This document shows positions 41,315 to 50,244 of a DNA stretch of 64,000 nt, piece after piece. The notes under the pieces were generated by a model. That model saw only the letters and a list, made by a program, of their open reading frames with translations. It was not told where the DNA came from and made no database searches. The DNA is from Bilifractor sp002394235 (GTDB lineage Bacteria; Bacillota; Clostridia; Lachnospirales; Lachnospiraceae), in NCBI RefSeq assembly GCF_052118845.1, contig NZ_JBQKGJ010000010.1, positions 1-64,000 on the forward strand. The letters run 5' to 3'. How positions within the stretch are numbered: the first letter of the stretch is position 1; each line of letters opens with the position of its first letter. The position numbers were made by a program, and so were the translations under genes.

Positions 41315-43132
41315 ATGGCTTCTAAGCATTCAAATGAGAATTCCGGCGGATATTCACGCAGGCATTCGGGAGAAAACCATGATTCCGGGCGGCCGGAGCG
41401 TAATTATGATTCCGGTTGGGAGACGAGATACACCCCCGGATATCCGGATGAGTACGACGAATATGGAGAGGAAGCTCCGGACGATGATGCGGAGTCTTAT
41501 CTGGATCTGGACCTGGACCGGTACGCGAGATCTTACTCCGGCAGCCGTACAGGGAAGAAGGACAGAAAAAAGACCTCGGGACGCGCGGATCATAACTCCC
41601 GCCAGAACAAGGTCACGAAAAGTTCCGGCCGGAGAGAAGACCCGGAAAGTGACCTGTGGGAGAATACAGCCCGGAGGAGAACACAGGGAGCCGGAAAGCG
41701 CAGAAAAAAGAAGCGTGTGGTTACGGTTCTCACCTTTGTGATGGCGCTTGTCATCGCCGGAGGCCTGATGACGGCGGTGTATCTGCAGGGACTGCTGGGC
41801 AAGATCAACCATGTATCCGCTTCGATGAATTCCGCAGGTGCTGTGGAGACCTTCGATGCTGACGGAGACAAGGCAAACGACACCCTGACAGCAAGTGACA
41901 TCGACTGGGGCGATACCAGCGATATTGACGTCATGAAGGATAATGACGTCAAAAACCTCCTGCTGATCGGACAGGACGCGAGATCCGGAGAGAGCGGGCA
42001 GCGTTCCGATTCCATGATCCTTTGCAGCATCAACACAAAGGAGAAGAAAATCAAGCTGGTTACTCTGATGAGGGATATGTATGTACAGATTCCCGGATAT
42101 CAGGCGAATAAACTGAATGCGGCCTACGCGCTGGGAGGAATGGAGCTCCTGGACAAGACCATAGAACAGAATTTCGGCGTGGATATCGATGGAAACGTAG
42201 AGGTCGATTTTGACGGCTTCCTCGAGGCGCTCACGGAGGTCGGTGATCTGGATATCGAGCTGACCTACGACGAAGCTACATATATGAATGCGAATGAAGG
42301 GCTCGGATCCGCGGATGACAATGCGGAGGTAAACGAGGCGTGGGGACTGAAGGAAGGCGTCAACACGCTGAAGCCAAAGCAGGTTCTCTGCTATGCCAGA
42401 ATGCGTTATGTTGGAAATTCCGACTGGGACAGAACCGAGAGACAGAAAAAGGTGATCATGGCAGCTTATAAGAAGGTGCAGAATCTCAGTGCCACGAAGC
42501 TCCTGTCTCTCGCGTCCAAGATTTTTCCATGCATCACAACGGATCTGAAGAACAGCGAGTTGCTGAGCTACGTGAAGACTCTGTCAGTGAATCATATCAC
42601 CACAATCGAGACATACCGTATTCCGGTGGACGGGACCTACACCGAGGGACAGATCGAAGGGATGTCTGTGCTTGTTCCCAATCTGTATCTGAACAGCGCT
42701 TATCTCCAGAACTATCTCTACGGAAAGGCATTACCGGACGATCTGGATGAGAAGCTGGAGGAGGTCGCCTCCTCGTCTGCTTATTCTGACACGGACGTCT
42801 CCAGCGACAGTTCGGCTTACAGCACTGATGACGGTTATGCTTCGGAGAGCGATGGAAGCAATGGTTATACCGATTCGGGGTACGGCGGGGACTACAGTGG
42901 CAGCGGTACCTATAATAACGGAACCGACAGTACAAACGGATCTGTGACATACGGAGATGCCACATACGGCGATAATACATACAACACATACGGCGATAAT
43001 ACATACAATACGAATAATTCCGGAACTTCCGGGCAGGACGAAAGCGGAACCGGCTACGGGACGAACTACAGCGCGGATGATGGTTCCGGATATTCCGATG
43101 CATCATATTACGGAAATGGCGCAGCCGGCTGA
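41315..43132 (+). CDS. LytR-CpsA-Psr family wall ligase
   Basis: 605 residues from ATG 41315 (AAAGGTG upstream). A long charged cytoplasmic N-terminus (1-about 135) contains RRKKKR, then one membrane helix (about 138-160). The LCP domain covers about 205-460: LLLIGQDARSGESGQRSDSMIL, VTLMRDMYVQIPG, NKLNAAYALGG and LCYARMRYVGNSDWDRTERQK carry the conserved Arg and Asp residues that bind the polyprenyl pyrophosphate. The tail (about 490-605) is Ser/Tyr/Gly/Asp-rich with TYGDNTYNTYGDNTY repeats. It attaches anionic polymers to peptidoglycan. 24 bp separate it from the next gene. Confidence 0.9.
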   Translation: MASKHSNENSGGYSRRHSGENHDSGRPERNYDSGWETRYTPGYPDEYDEYGEEAPDDDAESYLDLDLDRYARSYSGSRTGKKDRKKTSGRADHNSRQNKVTKSSGRREDPESDLWENTARRRTQGAGKRRKKKRVVTVLTFVMALVIAGGLMTAVYLQGLLGKINHVSASMNSAGAVETFDADGDKANDTLTASDIDWGDTSDIDVMKDNDVKNLLLIGQDARSGESGQRSDSMILCSINTKEKKIKLVTLMRDMYVQIPGYQANKLNAAYALGGMELLDKTIEQNFGVDIDGNVEVDFDGFLEALTEVGDLDIELTYDEATYMNANEGLGSADDNAEVNEAWGLKEGVNTLKPKQVLCYARMRYVGNSDWDRTERQKKVIMAAYKKVQNLSATKLLSLASKIFPCITTDLKNSELLSYVKTLSVNHITTIETYRIPVDGTYTEGQIEGMSVLVPNLYLNSAYLQNYLYGKALPDDLDEKLEEVASSSAYSDTDVSSDSSAYSTDDGYASESDGSNGYTDSGYGGDYSGSGTYNNGTDSTNGSVTYGDATYGDNTYNTYGDNTYNTNNSGTSGQDESGTGYGTNYSADDGSGYSDASYYGNGAAG

Positions 43133-43156
43133 TGATCTGTAAATAAGGAAGAACCT

Positions 43157-45607
43157 ATGACATATTTCACCTGCTTTTTTCTGGACAATGAGAAGGATAT
43201 CATTGTAAATCTTTATCGCGACCTGGGAAGACTCTGCTATGAACTGGAGACGCCGAATCATCATTCCGGAAACCTTATACGGAATCTGGCAAAGCTCTGT
43301 GAGCTTCCGCTCTGCGAGAATGAACGGGGACTTCTGGTCATTCGCGGTGAGGTTCCGTGCTACATTGATGCGGCGAATGAGGAGGTCTATATTTTCCGCC
43401 TCGGGAACACCAAGGTCGCGAATATCTATCCGGACGGAAGAGTTGAGATGAAGGCTTCCATTCCTTCCATCGCCAAGACGCTGATGAGTCAGACCCGGGA
43501 TTACCGCTTCGACATCTCAAAAACGATTTTCAAGACCTACATCCGCAGGGAATATAAATTCCGTGCGGATCTTCACACGCATATGAACGGAAATCTGTCG
43601 CCGGACATTCTGATTGCCCTCGGTATCTACCACCAGATCCAGTATCCGCTTTACTACATCCGGAAGCTGAATCTCGAGCTGACACAGGAGCAGGAAGAGA
43701 GACTGTCGGCACAGCGGGCGAAGGTCGCAAGGCAGTTTTCCAGCTCGGATCTGAAGGGCAAATACCTTGACCGGAAGATCAACGACAATACGGTGATCAA
43801 TTTCGCGGACCTGATTCTGAACAATCTGGATCACGCGGAGCAGAATATTGTGAAGATCCGGACGTCCCTCGCGATTCTGAAGGACGGACAGGCGGTCTTC
43901 ACCAATCTGGAAAAAGTATATCTGTACCGTTATATTTTTACCAAGGGGAAGGAGAGCGAGGAGAAGATGGAGCTCTCCGGCGTTCATCAGATCCCGGACA
44001 AGGACGTGCTGGCTGCGCTGATTCAGATGAGGAAGGACGGAGAAAATCCGGACTATCACCGGAATACAGTCTTTCAGGATGACCTCCTGTGGATTGCCAG
44101 AAGCTATCGCAGGCAGGGAATCTGCTACGCGGAGATCAGTGACACCACACTGGTAAAAAAATACGAGTCCCTGGAGATGCTGCAGGAAGTGCATGAGATC
44201 ATGCCGAAGATTTACCGGGAGACCGGGGTCATGATCCGGTTCCTCGCCGCGATACGGAGAATCCCGCTGACCATCGTCAAGGACCAGGTGACGCCGGAGG
44301 ATTACCTCATCCGGAATCTGAATGTGCTTCAGGCAGTTGCGCTTGATCCCTACGTGGCGGGCTGTGATTTTGTCGGAGAGGAGATTAATGACATTATCAC
44401 GCTGAAACCGATGTTCCGGGAGATTGTCAAGATCACGAAGAAGGTCCCGGATTTTGTGATCCGGATCCATGCGGGCGAAAACGACAGCCAGAAGGATAAT
44501 ATCGCGCACAGCATCGAATGCGTGAAGGATTCTCTGGAGCCCGGGCAGAAGATGCCAAGGGTCCGGCTGGGTCACGGCCTTTATACGTACAGTCTGAAGA
44601 CGAAAAAGGGCAGGGAGGTCATGAAGGCTCTGATCGAGAACAACATTGTTCTCGAATTCCAGCTAACGTCCAATGTGCGGCTGAACAACCTGAACGCTCT
44701 GGAGAACCATCCGCTCCGTCAGTATCTGGCGGCCGGCATCCGCTGCGTACAGGGTACGGACGGCGCCGCGCTCTATGGAACGAACTCGATTGATGAGCAG
44801 CTCTCCCTTGAAAAACTGCTGGAGCTGACGCCGGACGAGATGATGAGCATGAAGCAGACCGAGACCGAGATCATCCGGGAGGGACAGGAATCCTATTCCA
44901 GGAAAAAAATCGAGCTTCATCAGATTCTGGCGGGCAGAGATCTGGAGGATGTGCTTCTGGAAAAAATGGAAGAGGCCGAGGCAGGGAGCGGAGGACTCAG
45001 GCTTCGCCGGAATCACAGGGTGGACGCGAATACGGAACTGAAAGACAGCATCCGTGAGCTTCCCTGGGACAGACTTCCGATCATTCTGATGGGCGGAAGC
45101 TTCAATTCCGAAAAGCGCGCGACCAGGATCACAGAAGAGGGATGCAGACAGCTGGACGCGCTGCTTGAGAGCTTGAATCCGGAGGAGGTATTTTTTGTCA
45201 TCGGCAACCGTCTCCGGGGATATGAGAAATATCTTCTGGAACACAACGAGAAGGGATTTCTGATTTATTCGTTCGTTCCGTCGCTGGTTACCCGTGGGGA
45301 GTGCCGGCAGCTCGAGGAGGCGGGAGTCCGCATTCGCGTGTCGACGGAAAGCGAGAGCATGGGCATTTATAAGAGCTTTAACTATGAGATCTTCGAGAGA
45401 CGGCCGTCGCTTCTGATCGGCTTTGACGGGAATTCCGCTGGTGAGAACATGATCCAGGAGGCAAAGAACGGAAAGGGAAAGGCCGGTATCTTTATCTGGG
45501 AAAAATCCAGAACCCTGCGGGAGAAGGCATCCTCCCTGGAGGGCTATGTCCGGTTTTTCAACAGCAAAAAACCGCTCGCGGATCAGGTGAGCGGTTATCT
45601 GAATTAG
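43157..45607 (+). CDS. 816-residue protein with adenosine-deaminase-fold core and C-terminal Rossmann-like domain
   Basis: The N-terminal domain (1-130) is unrecognised. The core (about 131-545) has every zinc ligand of the adenosine/AMP deaminase superfamily: His140 and His142 (ADLHTHMNG), His438 with Glu441 (IRIHAGE), His473 (RLGHG) and Asp535 (GTDGA). The second Asp of the usual TDDP motif is Gly536. SNVRLN replaces the usual TSN-N loop. The C-terminal domain (about 635-816) reads IILMGGSFN, VFFVIGNRLRGYEKYLLEH and LLIGFDGNSAGENMI, alternating strand and helix, reminiscent of SLOG-type nucleotide-binding domains. It probably acts on a purine nucleotide or derivative. AAGGAAG is 7 nt before the ATG; possible operon with LCP. 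Confidence 0.7.
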   Translation: MTYFTCFFLDNEKDIIVNLYRDLGRLCYELETPNHHSGNLIRNLAKLCELPLCENERGLLVIRGEVPCYIDAANEEVYIFRLGNTKVANIYPDGRVEMKASIPSIAKTLMSQTRDYRFDISKTIFKTYIRREYKFRADLHTHMNGNLSPDILIALGIYHQIQYPLYYIRKLNLELTQEQEERLSAQRAKVARQFSSSDLKGKYLDRKINDNTVINFADLILNNLDHAEQNIVKIRTSLAILKDGQAVFTNLEKVYLYRYIFTKGKESEEKMELSGVHQIPDKDVLAALIQMRKDGENPDYHRNTVFQDDLLWIARSYRRQGICYAEISDTTLVKKYESLEMLQEVHEIMPKIYRETGVMIRFLAAIRRIPLTIVKDQVTPEDYLIRNLNVLQAVALDPYVAGCDFVGEEINDIITLKPMFREIVKITKKVPDFVIRIHAGENDSQKDNIAHSIECVKDSLEPGQKMPRVRLGHGLYTYSLKTKKGREVMKALIENNIVLEFQLTSNVRLNNLNALENHPLRQYLAAGIRCVQGTDGAALYGTNSIDEQLSLEKLLELTPDEMMSMKQTETEIIREGQESYSRKKIELHQILAGRDLEDVLLEKMEEAEAGSGGLRLRRNHRVDANTELKDSIRELPWDRLPIILMGGSFNSEKRATRITEEGCRQLDALLESLNPEEVFFVIGNRLRGYEKYLLEHNEKGFLIYSFVPSLVTRGECRQLEEAGVRIRVSTESESMGIYKSFNYEIFERRPSLLIGFDGNSAGENMIQEAKNGKGKAGIFIWEKSRTLREKASSLEGYVRFFNSKKPLADQVSGYLN

Positions 45608-45617
45608 CAGATGAAAG

Positions 45618-45660
45618 TCGACAAATGCTGAGAAACCGGTATTTGTCGGCTTCCTTTTAT
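45618..45660 (+). terminator. Terminator after the deaminase-fold gene
   Basis: CGACAAAT pairs with ATTTGTCG, then GCTTCCTTTTATTT leads straight into repeat copy 7. Confidence 0.8.
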
Positions 45661-45662
45661 TT

Positions 45663-45755
45663 ACGCGAACAGTGAGCCGCAGCCGAATGCGAAGTATTCG
45701 TGTGCGGCGAGCGTCGCGATAGCGAGATAAAACTCGCGCAGCGTGTTTTATCTCG
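45663..45755 (+). repeat. 93-bp terminator-linked repeat, copy 7
   Basis: Identical to the consensus over 93 bp. Confidence 0.96.
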
Positions 45756-45789
45756 CTAATACTGAGTGGGATTTACTCCTTTGTAAAAT

Positions 45790-46167
45790 TTATTTCTTCT
45801 TCCAGATTGCGATTGTCGCGAGAAGTTTTTCCTTCTCATCTTCTGACATAGAATGAATCTCTGCGTTCAATTTGTTGTCGAGGGAGGTTCCCCGGTACTC
45901 GGGAATAGTCCGTCCGAGAATCTCATCAACCGTGATATCGCAGATGTTCGCGAAGTAGCACAGGACTTTAATCGACATAGCAGTTCGGCTGTTCTCTACA
46001 TTGCTGATATAGCCGGGGGTCACATGAAGTTCTGTAGCGACCTCATTCTGTGTCAGTCCCTTTTCAATTCGCAGCTTTTTGATAGCTTCACCCAGACCCT
46101 TAAAATTAAAATCGCAATTATTCACCTGGCTGTCTGTCTGCTGTCTGTCTGTTTTTAAATTTTCCAT
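45790..46167 (-). CDS. XRE-family helix-turn-helix regulator
   Basis: 125 residues from ATG 46167 (GGAG 10 nt upstream; longer in-frame starts lack a site). The HTH_3 domain covers about 24-80: LGEAIKKLRIEKGLTQNEVA, LHVTPGYISNVENSRTAMSI. A C-terminal tail (KLNAEIHSMSEDEKEKLLATI) likely dimerises. A 12-bp palindrome lies 66 bp upstream. Target genes are not evident. Confidence 0.88.
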   Translation of the reverse strand: MENLKTDRQQTDSQVNNCDFNFKGLGEAIKKLRIEKGLTQNEVATELHVTPGYISNVENSRTAMSIKVLCYFANICDITVDEILGRTIPEYRGTSLDNKLNAEIHSMSEDEKEKLLATIAIWKKK

Positions 46168-46232
46168 CTGAGGAATGCTCCTTGTCTGTCTATGTGGAAT
46201 AGGTGTCATTTTCAACAACCTATATTCTATAT

Positions 46233-46244
46233 TAACTATAGTTA
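46233..46244. promoter_or_regulatory. 12-bp perfect palindrome upstream of XRE regulator
   Basis: TAACTATAGTTA within CTATATTAACTATAGTTAGTATAC. A plausible autoregulatory operator. Confidence 0.5.
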
Positions 46245-46438
46245 GTATACAAATGAACTTTCTGTGATAATTTTGTGTCCTGCACGGATTTGCTGCACGA
46301 GAATTGGATTTCATATCGAGCTGGAAAGTTTATTTTGAGCATCATTCAGACATGGATTGCAATTGATTGAAAAAGTGATTTTGCTATTGATTTTTAGATC
46401 GGCTTGCGTTAACATTGTTTCGTAAATAAAAACAGGAG

Positions 46439-46548
46439 ATCTTCAGGGCGGGGTGAGAATCCCCACTGGCGGTAAAGTCCGCGACCTGCCATTGCAGTCG
46501 AACCGGTGAAACTCCGGTACCAACAGTATAGTCTGGATGAAAGAAGAT
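46439..46548 (+). promoter_or_regulatory. FMN riboswitch (RFN element)
   Basis: Strong match to RFN: ATCTTCAGGGCGGGGTGAGA, CCCCACTGGCGGTAAAGTCC, CGCGACCTGCC, ACCGGTGAAACTCCGGTACC, AGTCTGGATGAAAGAAGAT closing the P1 stem. A terminator follows at 46621, so control is probably transcriptional. Confidence 0.97.
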
Positions 46549-46620
46549 GCTACCATTCCTTACTTCGGAAGCAGCAGGATCAGAGCTGCAGGAGAAGTAA
46601 TCGATAATGATGCTGATTCG

Positions 46621-46650
46621 CCCGTATCTCTAAGGATACGGGCTTTTTTT
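46621..46650 (+). terminator. FMN riboswitch terminator
   Basis: CCCGTATC-TCTAAG-GATACGGG followed by CTTTTTTT. Copy 8 of the 93-bp repeat begins at the next base. Confidence 0.92.
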
Positions 46651-46743
46651 ACGCGAACAGTGAGCCGCAGCCGAATGCGAAGTATTCGTGTGCGGCGAGC
46701 GTCGCGATAGCGAGATAAAACTCGCGCAGCGTGTTTTATCTCG
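46651..46743 (+). repeat. 93-bp terminator-linked repeat, copy 8
   Basis: Identical to the consensus. It lies between the FMN riboswitch terminator and ribU, so it is in the ribU 5' UTR on read-through. Confidence 0.96.
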
Positions 46744-46849
46744 TTGTGTGCAGAGGGCGGCTGTTTCGTTCCGGTGCACGCAGGGAAGATCTCTCTAGTC
46801 TGCGGATCCGCAGAATGCGGAACGCACAAACAGAAAAGAGGAGATAGCT

Positions 46850-47476
46850 ATGGCAGACACAACAAACACAGCAGTAACAAGTGAAACCAGGAGACAAAAC
46901 GTAACCGTGCACTACATTGCGGTGACCGGAATCCTTTCCGCAATCGCGTTTATTCTTCAGCTGATTGAGATACCGGCACCGCTTATGCCGTCCTTTGTCA
47001 AGCTGGATTTCTCTGATCTCCCGGCTCTGCTCGGAGCCTTTGCGATGGGGCCGGTATGCGGTATTCTGATCGAGCTCATCAAGAACCTGATCCACTGTCT
47101 GTTCTCCGGATCGTTTGCGGTCGGTGAGCTCTGCAACTTCGTTCTCGGAGCAGTATTCACCGGTGTCGCAGGAGTTATCTACAAGCGCAGCAAGACCAAG
47201 AAGGGAGCTATCCTTGCATCGTTCATCGGCGCAATCGCTATGGCGGTGGTTTCCGTTCCCTTCAACTTCGCGGTTGTCTACCCGGTATATTACAATTTCA
47301 TGCCGGAAGAGACCATCCTGGCTGCGTATCAGGCGATTTTCCCGGGTGTGAAGAGTATCTTCCAGAGCCTTGTGGTATTCAACATGCCGTTCACCTTTAT
47401 AAAGGGAATGATCGATGTGGTGATCACCTTCCTGATCTACAAGCGCCTGTCTCCGCTTCTTAAGGGAAGAAACTGA
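46850..47476 (+). CDS. ribU: Riboflavin ECF transporter S component
   Basis: 208 residues and six membrane helices. The ECF RibU motifs are present: AVTGILSAIAFILQLIEIPAP, FVKLDFSDLPALLGAFAMGP and the loop KNLIHCLF. It binds riboflavin and docks with the shared EcfA-A'-T module (not here). GAGGAG precedes the ATG. FMN riboswitch control confirms the substrate class. Confidence 0.95.
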   Translation: MADTTNTAVTSETRRQNVTVHYIAVTGILSAIAFILQLIEIPAPLMPSFVKLDFSDLPALLGAFAMGPVCGILIELIKNLIHCLFSGSFAVGELCNFVLGAVFTGVAGVIYKRSKTKKGAILASFIGAIAMAVVSVPFNFAVVYPVYYNFMPEETILAAYQAIFPGVKSIFQSLVVFNMPFTFIKGMIDVVITFLIYKRLSPLLKGRN

Positions 47477-47503
47477 TTGGATTTTCGATTATTGACCGCG
47501 TGA

Positions 47504-47552
47504 CAGACGGGGCCGCTGCACATGCCGTATGGCAGGTGCGGCGGCCCCGTCT
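47504..47552 (+). terminator. Long GC hairpin after ribU
   Basis: ACGGGGCCGC pairs with GCGGCCCCGT, with an inner TGCAC/GTGCG pair. No T tract. The 3' arm segment GGCAGGTGCGGCGG is duplicated 30 bp downstream. Confidence 0.6.
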
Positions 47553-47589
47553 GCTGTATATGGCAGGTGCGGCGGCTTCAACTGATGTA

Positions 47590-47618
47590 TTGGAAAACAG
47601 AAGGGGAAAGGGTATAAT
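47590..47618 (+). promoter_or_regulatory. Promoter of NUDIX ADP-ribose hydrolase gene
   Basis: TTGGAA, 17 bp, TATAAT, 24 bp before the ATG, with GGGAGGG as ribosome binding site. Confidence 0.75.
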
Positions 47619-47642
47619 TACAGCATCAGGGAGGGTTCAGAT

Positions 47643-48257
47643 ATGGCGACAATAGATGAGATTACGCAGCTGACAGATAACCGGTTTGTGAACATGTTTG
47701 AGGTGGACGGACACAACAAAAAGGGACATGAGAGCCACTACATGGTTGCATCGCGGGCGAAAAACGAGGATGAGCTGAAGATCCGTACGAGAAAAAACAA
47801 CGCGGACGGTGTGATTATTTACAGCCTTTACGGCGAGAAGAAGGATCGGGTGGTTCTGATCCGCCAGTACCGGTATCCGGTGGATGATTATGTATATGAG
47901 CTGCCGGCGGGTCTGGTCGAGAAGGGGGAGAGCTTTCGCGCGGCTGCTGTGCGTGAGCTCCACGAGGAGACAGGGCTTACGCTCACTCCGGTAGATGCGG
48001 ATAGAATGTATGAGGAGCCCAGATACACAACGGTAGGTATGACAGATGAAGCCTGTGCGACGGTCTACGGCTATGCGGACGGTGAGATCAGCGGCCGTTT
48101 TATGGAAGAGAGTGAGGAGATCGAGGTTGTTCTTGCGGACCGGGAAGAATGCAGACGCATTCTGAAGGAGGAGCGTGTGGCACTGAACTGTGCTTATCAT
48201 CTGATGTATTTCATTCATAATGATTCCGGTGACGCGTTTGACTTCCTGAAGGGATGA
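47643..48257 (+). CDS. NUDIX hydrolase, ADP-ribose pyrophosphatase type
   Basis: 204 residues. The NUDIX box lies at about residues 99-121 (GLVEKGESFRAAAVRELHEE then TGL). The strand VVLIRQYRYPVDDYVYELPAG just before it is characteristic of ADP-ribose pyrophosphatases (NudF-like), as is the MTDEAC segment after it. It would clear ADP-ribose released from NAD turnover, in line with nadE in the same window. Confidence 0.88.
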   Translation: MATIDEITQLTDNRFVNMFEVDGHNKKGHESHYMVASRAKNEDELKIRTRKNNADGVIIYSLYGEKKDRVVLIRQYRYPVDDYVYELPAGLVEKGESFRAAAVRELHEETGLTLTPVDADRMYEEPRYTTVGMTDEACATVYGYADGEISGRFMEESEEIEVVLADREECRRILKEERVALNCAYHLMYFIHNDSGDAFDFLKG

Positions 48258-48291
48258 TGGAGCCGGAGCGGGTTGAGGGACGGATTTCAGA

Positions 48292-48417
48292 ATGAAAGCG
48301 CGGCACACCGGAGACGGCTGAAAGAAAAACTGCGAAATGGTTAAATGGCAGGCGGGAGACAGACGGTAAGCCGGACGACAGCGAATTGAAAGCGCGGCAC
48401 ACCGGAGACGGCTGAAA
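48292..48417. repeat. 32-bp exact direct repeat, about 94 bp apart
   Basis: TGAAAGCGCGGCACACCGGA plus GACGGCTGAAA occurs at about 48292-48323 and 48386-48417. Gap 48258-48619 holds no supportable gene. Confidence 0.85.
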
Positions 48418-48619
48418 CAGGAACTGAAATACGTCTGTTGTAAGAACGTGAGCAGCGTGTTATAATCACTAATTGTGTTTTTTCTGTGAAATATGACAGG
48501 AAACGTGTTATCGCGAAATCTGAATTCCCGGCAGTGCTGCGGAGATGGTAAGGCAGCGGGCATGCGGACGTTTCCTGGAGAAGGGCTGAAATAAGCCGTT
48601 GATGAGAGAGGAAGTTGGC

Positions 48620-49978
48620 ATGCAGATAATCGTTGTCGGCTGCGGTAAGGTTGGAAGGACGCTGGTAGCGCAGCTGTCCAAGGAAAGGCACAACATAACA
48701 GTTGTAGATACAAATGCGCAGGTTGTGCGGGATGTCTCAACCATCTATGATGTCATGGGAATTACCGGTAACGGAACGAGCTACAATGTTCTGTGCGAGG
48801 CGGATCTGGAACACACGGACATGGTGATTGCGGTTACAGAAAGTGACGAGGTCAATCTTCTGGTCTGTGTGATCGCAAGGCAGAAGGCTGATTGCTATAC
48901 GATTGCGAGAGTGCGGAATCCGGTTTACTCCGAGGAGAGCAGCTTCCTGAGAAGCGAACTGCATCTGTCCATGACGATCAATCCCGAGCTGGAGGCGGCA
49001 AGGGAAATGGCACATCTGATGCAGTACCCGAGCGCCGTTGAGATCGACAGCTTTGCAGGAGACAGGATCAGTCTGATGCGGTTTAAGGTGCCGGCGGGGT
49101 CGTCCATTATCGGATCTCCGCTGAAGGAAGTGTCACAGAGATTTGATTACAGCATGCTGATCTGCATTGCCCAGAGAGGCAACGAAATCGTGATACCGAA
49201 CGGTGATTTTACACCGGCAGCCGGAGATGTTCTGACGGTAATCCTGGAACCGCTGGAGGCGAACGCCTTTTTCCGGAAAATCAGCGTTCCTACGAACCGG
49301 GTTAAGAACTGCACCATCATCGGAGGAGGCGAGATTTCCTATTATCTGACGAAGATTCTTCTGAAAAACGGAATTGACGTCAAGATCATTGAGAAAAATC
49401 CAAAGAGGTGCTCGGAACTCAACGATATCTTCCCGCAGGCAAATATTGACTGTGCAGATGGAAGCGATCAGGAAATTCTCATGGAGGAGAATCTGGAGAA
49501 CACAGATGCCTTTGTGGCCTGCACCGGAATCGATGAGGTCAATGCGATTCTTTCACTCTTTGCACAGGAGAAAGTCAGAAAAAAGGTGATCACGAAAGTC
49601 AATCATGTGGATTTCAATGAGGTCATTGATTCCCTTCAGCTGGACAGTGTGGTGAACCCGAAGCTTCTGACTACGCAGCGGATTATCCAATATGTCCGTG
49701 CGGCGAACAATAGTCTGGACAGCAACATGGAGACGCTGTACCGTCTGATGAACGGAAGAGTGGAGGCTATGGGATTCCGGATTCAGCAGAACTCGAAGCT
49801 GGTCGGGATTCCGCTCAACGATATGCCAATGAAGACAAATGTTCTGATCGCAGGCATCCTGCGAAAGGGGCGGCTGATCATTCCGGGCGGACAGGACATG
49901 TTCCAGGCGGACGATCATGTGATTATCGTAACGACGCACAGTGGTTTTGACGAAATTTCAGACATTATCGCGAAATAA
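48620..49978 (+). CDS. trkA: Trk K+ uptake NAD-binding subunit, double RCK
   Basis: 452 residues from ATG 48620 (AGGAAG upstream; ATG 48599 also in frame). Two RCK_N/RCK_C halves: IIVVGCGKVGRTLVAQL near residue 2 and CTIIGGGEISYYLTKILL near 227, each followed by a RCK_C domain (about 135-215 and 370-450). It gates TrkH at 50245. The single-RCK ktrA at 13097 is a separate system. Confidence 0.93.
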   Translation: MQIIVVGCGKVGRTLVAQLSKERHNITVVDTNAQVVRDVSTIYDVMGITGNGTSYNVLCEADLEHTDMVIAVTESDEVNLLVCVIARQKADCYTIARVRNPVYSEESSFLRSELHLSMTINPELEAAREMAHLMQYPSAVEIDSFAGDRISLMRFKVPAGSSIIGSPLKEVSQRFDYSMLICIAQRGNEIVIPNGDFTPAAGDVLTVILEPLEANAFFRKISVPTNRVKNCTIIGGGEISYYLTKILLKNGIDVKIIEKNPKRCSELNDIFPQANIDCADGSDQEILMEENLENTDAFVACTGIDEVNAILSLFAQEKVRKKVITKVNHVDFNEVIDSLQLDSVVNPKLLTTQRIIQYVRAANNSLDSNMETLYRLMNGRVEAMGFRIQQNSKLVGIPLNDMPMKTNVLIAGILRKGRLIIPGGQDMFQADDHVIIVTTHSGFDEISDIIAK

Positions 49979-50019
49979 GCGGGTCCAAAGAACTGAGGCC
50001 GGCTGTGGACCAATTCGTT

Positions 50020-50160
50020 GCGGATGGATGACATTTGTAATGAGATAAATACGCTGCGGATGGATGACATTTGTAATGAGATAAATACGCTGCGGATGGA
50101 CGACATTTGTAATGAGATAAATACGCTGCGGATGGATGACATTTGTAGGATAAATACGCT
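50020..50160. repeat. 36-bp tandem repeat, 4 near-perfect units
   Basis: GCGGATGGATGACATTTGTA plus ATGAGATAAATACGCT starts at 50020, 50056, 50092 and 50128. Unit 3 has one substitution and unit 4 lacks 3 bp. All three deviations keep the frame open (RMDDICNEINTL repeat), but there is no ribosome binding site, so I treat it as non-coding. Confidence 0.95.
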
Positions 50161-50244
50161 TCGGAGGTGTATTTGTTACGAGAGGATGCGTTGCGGGTGT
50201 CTGAACAATATGTAATCCTGTGAATAAATGAGGCGGATATAGAA

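Noticed and set aside
47637..48740. 367-codon minus-strand frame
   Set aside because: Shadow over the NUDIX ADP-ribose hydrolase and its repeat-bearing trailer; no motif.
50020..50160. CRISPR array
   Set aside because: Direct 36-bp units follow each other without spacers, and no cas gene is present anywhere in the window.
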